Origin: Lysobacterales bacterium CG02_land_8_20_14_3_00_62_12
GTDB lineage: Bacteria > Pseudomonadota > Gammaproteobacteria > Xanthomonadales > Ahniellaceae
Direction of reading: 5' to 3'
Length of the DNA stretch: 9,748 nucleotides
Assembly (NCBI GenBank): GCA_002785585.1
Contig: PEUI01000318.1
Coordinates: forward strand, 2,950-12,697
Part shown: positions 5,933 through 9,748 of the stretch, in pieces
How positions within the stretch are numbered: the first letter of the stretch is position 1
How the letters are laid out: every line of letters starts with the position of its first letter
Made by a program: the position numbers and the translations under genes
Notes under the pieces: generated by a model
What the model was told of the DNA's origin: nothing
Databases searched by the model: none
What the model saw: the letters and a program-made list of their open reading frames with translations, nothing else

Positions 5933-8239
5933 ATGCGCGCTTTCGATGTGTGGTCGGGGTTGGCATTTGTGCTCGGTGTTTGTCTGCCGAGCTGGTTGCC
6001 GCGGCTGTGGCCGGGGTCGGTATTGATGGCGATTGGCGCGGCGTCGGTGCTGCTGCTGGTGGCGTACTGGCGACTGGCGCGGTTGGCGTTTTTTGGCCTT
6101 GGGCTGGTCTGGGCGAGTATCGTCGGCGGGCAGGCACTGACGGAGCGCATCGCCCCGAGCTTGGTCAAGCAGGAGCTCGCCGTCAGCGGTCGCGTGTTGG
6201 GTTTGCCGCGCGTCGATCTGCTGCCAGTGCGCTTCGAGATGCAGCCCGATGCGGCATCTGCTGCGCGCCTGGGGAGCCGTGGTCGGCTGCGGTTGTCGTG
6301 GTATCAAACGGCACCGAGGCTGTTGCCCGGCCAGCGCTTTGTCGGCAGCGTGCGGCTGCGTTTGCCGCAGGGCGTGCAGAATCCTGGCGGTTTTGATTTC
6401 GAACGCTACGCTTTTGAGCAGCGCTTCGCGGCGACCGGTTATGTGCGCAGCGGCCGGGTGTTCGAATCCGGGCAATTGACCTTTCTGGCGCAAGTGGATC
6501 GTTTGCGGCTCAAACTATCGCAGCGGATTGCCGACCAGGTTGCCGATGCCACGCTGGTGGCGTTGCTGCAGGCGCTTGCCGTGGGCGATCAGCGCGGATT
6601 GCAAGGACCCGAATGGGCGATCTTGCGCAACACCGGCACCGGCCATCTGATCGCCATTTCCGGTATGCATGTGGGCTTGGTGGCGGGCTTTGGCGCGCTC
6701 TGTTTTGGCCTCTGGTACCGGCTATTTCCGCGTCTGGCGTTGCGCTTGCCACGACTGCTGTTGGCGGCAGTGGGCGCGCTGCTGGCGGCCGCTGCCTACG
6801 CCTTGCTGGCGGGTTGGTCGCTGCCGGTGCAACGCACGCTGGTGATGATTGCGGTGGTCTTGCTGGCGCGCCTGCAACAGCGTAACGCCAGCATGCCGCA
6901 AAGCCTGGCGGTGGCGGCCGTGGTGGTGCTGTTGATCGATCCGCTGGCGGTACTGAACGCCAGTTTCTGGTTATCGTTTCTGGGCGTCGCCGGGCTGCTC
7001 TGGTGTCTGCCCGGAAAGGCCACCGAATTGGTCGTTGCGCCGAGCTTGCGTCAGCGTGCGCAAACCCTGCTGAGTGGATTTGGCCGCGCGCAACTGGCGA
7101 TGTCGATTGGTTTGTTGCCGGTGGTGATCGCATTTTTCGGGCAGAGCAGCCTGGTCGGCCCGTTGGCGAATTTGCTGGCGGTGCCGTGGATTACCTTCGT
7201 GGTGATTCCGTTGTTGCTGATCGCGCTGTTGTTGGGCTCGGCATCGGTAGCGCTGGGTAGCGGCTTGCTGCAACTGGCGGCCGGTCTGTTGCATCCGTTG
7301 TGGAGCGTGCTCGCCAGCATGGCCGATTGGCCCGGCGCAGCGATTCATTTCCCGGAACCCGATGGCGTTGCCGTGGTGTTGGCCACGATCGGCGCGCTGT
7401 GGCTGTTCATGCCGCGCGGCGTGCCGGCGCGGGCGTTGGCGCTGCCGTTGTTTTTGCCCCTGTTGTGGCCGCTGCTGACGCCCATCGACGAGGGCGATGC
7501 GCGCATCAGCATGATCGATGTCGGCCAGGGACTATCGGTGCTGGTGCAGACGCGCAGGCACACGTTGCTGTTCGATGCTGGCGCCGGCAGCGCCCGGGGT
7601 TTCGATTTTGGTGAAGCGGTGGTGGTACCGAGCCTGGTTGCGCTCGGTGTCCGGCAACTGGATCGGCTGGTACTGAGTAACCTCGATAACGACCATGCCG
7701 GCGGCCGTGGCGCGGTATTGGCGGCCTGGCCCGATGCTGCGGTGCAGATCGGTATTGACGCCGATCCGGCGCCGCGCTGTCTGGCTGGGGAGCGCTGGCA
7801 ATGGGATGGGGTGGCGTTTGAGTTTCTGCACCCGCCGATCTATTTCCCGGATATCGGCAACGACAGTTCCTGCGTGTTGCGGGTCCAGTCCAACCGCGGT
7901 GCAGCGCTATTGACCGGAGATATCAGCGCGCTGATCGAAGCGCGACTGCTGCGCGATCAGGCACCGTTGCTGCGTGCTGATCTGGTATTTGTGCCGCATC
8001 ACGGCAGTCGTTCGGCTTCGTCGCTGGCATTTGTCCAGGCGACCGGCGCGCGTCTGGCCTGGATCAGCGCCGGTCGCGACAATCGCTACGGCCATCCGGA
8101 TGCCGAGGTGGTGGCCCGCTGGCAGGCCGCTGGCGCGCGCGTTGTCAATTCAGCGGACAGCGGTTTTGTCGCGGTATCGCTCGGCGATCTCAACGCCGTC
8201 GGTCAGCGTCGCCTGCAGCATCCGCACTACTGGCAATAG
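5933..8239 (+). CDS. comEC: DNA internalization competence protein ComEC/Rec2
   Basis: ComEC is the polytopic inner-membrane channel that carries single-stranded DNA into the cytoplasm during natural transformation. From ATG 5933 it has 768 residues. The N-terminal helices and DUF4131/OB-like domain (about 1-190) include VQNPGGFDFERYAF. The ComEC transmembrane core (about 200-510) includes NTGTGHLIAISGMHVG with H246. The C-terminal metallo-beta-lactamase-like domain (about 524-768) has IDVGQG (D529), FDAG (D548), TGD (D663), PHHGS (H689, H690) and GHP (H721). The metal motif reads SNLDNDHAGG, with N583 where most family members have His; D585, D587 and H588 are kept. The start is uncertain: TTG 5894 and GTG 5912 and 5927 are in frame upstream, and none has a good ribosome site. 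It lies close behind lolD and is probably co-transcribed. Confidence 0.94.
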   Translation: MRAFDVWSGLAFVLGVCLPSWLPRLWPGSVLMAIGAASVLLLVAYWRLARLAFFGLGLVWASIVGGQALTERIAPSLVKQELAVSGRVLGLPRVDLLPVRFEMQPDAASAARLGSRGRLRLSWYQTAPRLLPGQRFVGSVRLRLPQGVQNPGGFDFERYAFEQRFAATGYVRSGRVFESGQLTFLAQVDRLRLKLSQRIADQVADATLVALLQALAVGDQRGLQGPEWAILRNTGTGHLIAISGMHVGLVAGFGALCFGLWYRLFPRLALRLPRLLLAAVGALLAAAAYALLAGWSLPVQRTLVMIAVVLLARLQQRNASMPQSLAVAAVVVLLIDPLAVLNASFWLSFLGVAGLLWCLPGKATELVVAPSLRQRAQTLLSGFGRAQLAMSIGLLPVVIAFFGQSSLVGPLANLLAVPWITFVVIPLLLIALLLGSASVALGSGLLQLAAGLLHPLWSVLASMADWPGAAIHFPEPDGVAVVLATIGALWLFMPRGVPARALALPLFLPLLWPLLTPIDEGDARISMIDVGQGLSVLVQTRRHTLLFDAGAGSARGFDFGEAVVVPSLVALGVRQLDRLVLSNLDNDHAGGRGAVLAAWPDAAVQIGIDADPAPRCLAGERWQWDGVAFEFLHPPIYFPDIGNDSSCVLRVQSNRGAALLTGDISALIEARLLRDQAPLLRADLVFVPHHGSRSASSLAFVQATGARLAWISAGRDNRYGHPDAEVVARWQAAGARVVNSADSGFVAVSLGDLNAVGQRRLQHPHYWQ

Positions 8240-8296
8240 CCGAGCTACTCGCGCGCTTCTGGCGGCCGTCTGCTGGCAGCGCAAGCGATGGGTAAT

Positions 8297-8326
8297 TTGC
8301 CCCGCCGACGCTGGGCAAGCGATAAT
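8297..8326 (+). promoter_or_regulatory. Candidate sigma70 promoter of serS
   Basis: The -35 is TTGCCC (8297-8302, 4 of 6 consensus). The -10 is GATAAT (8321-8326, 5 of 6), and the spacer is 18 nt. Transcription would start near 8333, giving a leader of about 25 nt. The gap after comEC and this promoter suggest serS is its own transcription unit. The call comes from consensus matching by eye. Confidence 0.5.
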
Positions 8327-8344
8327 CACTCTTATCCCATTGCC
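8314..8344. repeat. Imperfect inverted repeat over the serS -10 region
   Basis: Outer arms are GGCAA (8314-8318) and TTGCC (8340-8344). Inner arms are GATAA (8321-8325) and TTATC (8332-8336). The loop is 6 nt, with unequal 2- and 3-nt internal spacers. The repeat covers the -10 box and the predicted start site, so it could be an operator or an untemplated coincidence. Confidence 0.4.
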
Positions 8345-8346
8345 GC

Positions 8347-8352
8347 AAGGAA
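8347..8352 (+). promoter_or_regulatory. Shine-Dalgarno of serS (AAGGAA)
   Basis: AAGGAA lies 5 nt before ATG 8358 and fixes the start. The frame is open upstream to 7974, but that part lies inside comEC. Confidence 0.65.
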
Positions 8353-8357
8353 TTGCC

Positions 8358-9638
8358 ATGTTGGACCCCAATCTGCTGCGCGGCGAACTCGCGGCAACGG
8401 CGGCGAAGCTGTTGCAGACACGCGGATTTGTCGTGCCGGCCGACCAGTTGACGCAGGCGGAGGCGGAGCGCAAGCAGCTCCAGGTGCGCACGCAGGAATT
8501 GCAGAACCTGCGCAACACCCGGTCCAAAGCCATCGGCATTGCCAAGGCGCGGGGTGAAGACAGTGCGGCGCCGATGGCCGCAGTGGCAGCGATGGCCGAT
8601 GAGCTGCGTGCTGCGGAGATCAGGCTCGAAGCCATTCGCCAGCAGATCGCGACGATTGCCTTGACCATTCCGAATCTGCCGTTGGCTGGCGTGCCGATCG
8701 CTGCGGATGAATCGGGCAATGTTGAGGTACACCGTCACGGTCGGCCGCGGCAATTCGATTTTGTCTGCAAGGACCATGTCGATCTGGGCGCGCGCCACGG
8801 CTGGCTGGATGCAGAAGCGGCGGCGCGCCTGTCCGGTTCGAGATTTACCGTGTTGCGCGGAGCGTTGGCCAAGTTGCATCGGGCGCTGGCGCAATTCATG
8901 CTGGATTTGCACACCCAAGCCCACGGTTATCTCGAAGTCAACGTACCCTTGTTGGTCAACGCCGAAAGCATGCAGGGCACCGGCCAGTTGCCAAAGTTCG
9001 AGGAGGATTTGTTTGTCGCCAGTGCCGGCGACGTGAAGCGCTATCTGATTCCGACGGCGGAAGTTTCGCTGACCAACCTGGTCCGCGATCAGATCATCGA
9101 AGAGACCGCCTTGCCGATGCGGTTGACCGCGCATTCTCTCTGCTTCCGTGCCGAGGCCGGCAGTGGTGGCCGGGATACCCGTGGGATGATCCGGCAGCAT
9201 CAATTCGAAAAAGTGGAACTGGTCAGCATCGCCCGCCCGGATCAAAGTGAGCTCGAGCACGAACGCATGACCCGCGCCGCCGAAACCCTGTTGGAACAGC
9301 TTGGTTTGCCGTATCGACGAATGTTGCTATGCACCGGTGATATGGGCTTTGCCGCCAGCAAAACCTACGACCTGGAGGTCTGGCTGCCGTCGCAAAACTG
9401 CTACCGGGAAATCTCGTCGTGTTCCAACTGCGGCGACTTTCAAGCGCGCCGCATGCAGGCGCGCTGGCGCAATCCGGCCACCGGCAAACCCGAACTGCTG
9501 CATACCCTCAACGGCTCCGGGGTGGCGGTCGGCCGCGCACTGGTAGCGGTGATGGAGAACTACCAAAACGCCGACGGCTCGATCACCTTGCCCGCCGTCC
9601 TGCGCCCCTATTTCGGCGGTGCCGAGTGCATCGCTTGA
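8358..9638 (+). CDS. serS: Seryl-tRNA synthetase
   Basis: This cytoplasmic class II synthetase charges tRNA-Ser, and also tRNA-Sec where selenocysteine is used, with serine by way of seryl-adenylate. It has 426 residues (E. coli 430). The N-terminal long coiled-coil arm (about 25-100, rich in E, Q, R and A) binds the tRNA variable arm. The catalytic core follows. Motif 2 is CFRAEAGSGGRDTRGMIRQH (starting at 262; ATP- and serine-contacting R264 and E266), then QFEKVELV. The serine-binding strand includes SSCSNCGDFQARR. Motif 3 is NGSGVAVGRALVAVMENYQ (385 onward, R393), and the end PAVLRPYFGG is typical. The start ATG 8358 has a good AAGGAA site. No codon irregularity or break is visible. The gene appears to have its own promoter. 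Confidence 0.98.
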   Translation: MLDPNLLRGELAATAAKLLQTRGFVVPADQLTQAEAERKQLQVRTQELQNLRNTRSKAIGIAKARGEDSAAPMAAVAAMADELRAAEIRLEAIRQQIATIALTIPNLPLAGVPIAADESGNVEVHRHGRPRQFDFVCKDHVDLGARHGWLDAEAAARLSGSRFTVLRGALAKLHRALAQFMLDLHTQAHGYLEVNVPLLVNAESMQGTGQLPKFEEDLFVASAGDVKRYLIPTAEVSLTNLVRDQIIEETALPMRLTAHSLCFRAEAGSGGRDTRGMIRQHQFEKVELVSIARPDQSELEHERMTRAAETLLEQLGLPYRRMLLCTGDMGFAASKTYDLEVWLPSQNCYREISSCSNCGDFQARRMQARWRNPATGKPELLHTLNGSGVAVGRALVAVMENYQNADGSITLPAVLRPYFGGAECIA

Positions 9639-9748
9639 CTTGAATGGAAAGCCTGCGCGTCGTCGTGGCAGCGATGCCAAGTCGCCGCGAAGGGCAACCG
9701 CTGCAATCAGCCTGACGACAAACGGCAGTTGCCCCATAGCCGCTTGCC
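9639..9748 (+). other. Non-coding tail after serS with inverted repeats
   Basis: No convincing gene, tRNA or start of a gene is seen in these 110 nt. They hold a 5-bp perfect hairpin with a GCGA loop (9666-9679) and a wider 7-bp inverted repeat GGGCAAC/GTTGCCC (9692-9698 and 9728-9734). A small hairpin, GCTG/CAGC (9700-9711), lies inside the wider one. Neither is followed by a T-run, so I do not call an intrinsic terminator, although they may end or protect the serS mRNA. Confidence 0.4.

Noticed and set aside
5192..6493. Minus-strand ORF of 433 codons across lolD and the start of comEC
   Set aside because: It is low-complexity (Gln-, Arg- and His-rich), typical of antisense frames in GC-rich genes, and spans two real genes.
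8190..9260. Minus-strand ORF of 356 codons inside serS
   Set aside because: It is a shadow of serS. Its composition is rich in Arg and Gln and it has no motif.
9644..9715. 23-codon ORF after serS starting at ATG 9644
   Set aside because: It has no ribosome site, overlaps the inverted repeats and resembles no known protein.
9639..9748. tRNA gene after serS
   Set aside because: No T-loop (GTTCRAxxC) or acceptor pairing could be found. The hairpins do not form a cloverleaf.

Overview
The window is a dense block of housekeeping genes, all on the + strand, with a GC-rich codon bias. It suggests a gammaproteobacterium. The order sdhCDAB-sdhE-ygfX-lolC-lolD-comEC, and the N-terminal extension of SdhB (MTEFALPKNSR..., then KGKHFPA), look most like the Xanthomonadales/Lysobacterales. 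This placement rests on remembered family features, not on a database search.

Region 1 (1-3811) is the succinate dehydrogenase (complex II) operon. It holds the last codons of sdhC, then sdhD (membrane anchor), sdhA (flavoprotein) and sdhB (iron-sulfur subunit). Next come sdhE, which helps attach FAD covalently to SdhA, and a small two-helix membrane protein of the YgfX/CptA family. Junctions are tight: an sdhC/sdhD TGATG overlap, a 6-nt gap sdhD-sdhA, a 72-nt gap sdhA-sdhB that can fold into a hairpin, a 67-nt gap sdhB-sdhE containing a possible 22-codon ORF that ends by ATGA overlap on sdhE, and a ygfX start that lies inside sdhE.

Region 2 (3957-8239) follows a 145-nt non-coding gap. It holds lolC and lolD (ATGA overlap), the permease and ATPase of the lipoprotein-releasing ABC transporter, then comEC, the inner-membrane DNA-uptake channel with a C-terminal metallo-beta-lactamase-like domain. 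No second Lol permease is visible. The ComEC metal motif has Asn where His is expected.

Region 3 (8240-9748) has a 118-nt intergenic stretch with a plausible sigma70 promoter overlapped by an inverted repeat, then serS (seryl-tRNA synthetase). A 110-nt non-coding tail carries two inverted repeats and no recognisable gene.

No mobile element, CRISPR array, tRNA or rRNA is visible. I see no convincing undescribed system. The points most worth checking are the ComEC ligand substitution, the sdhE/ygfX pairing and start, the single Lol permease, and the intergenic inverted repeats.
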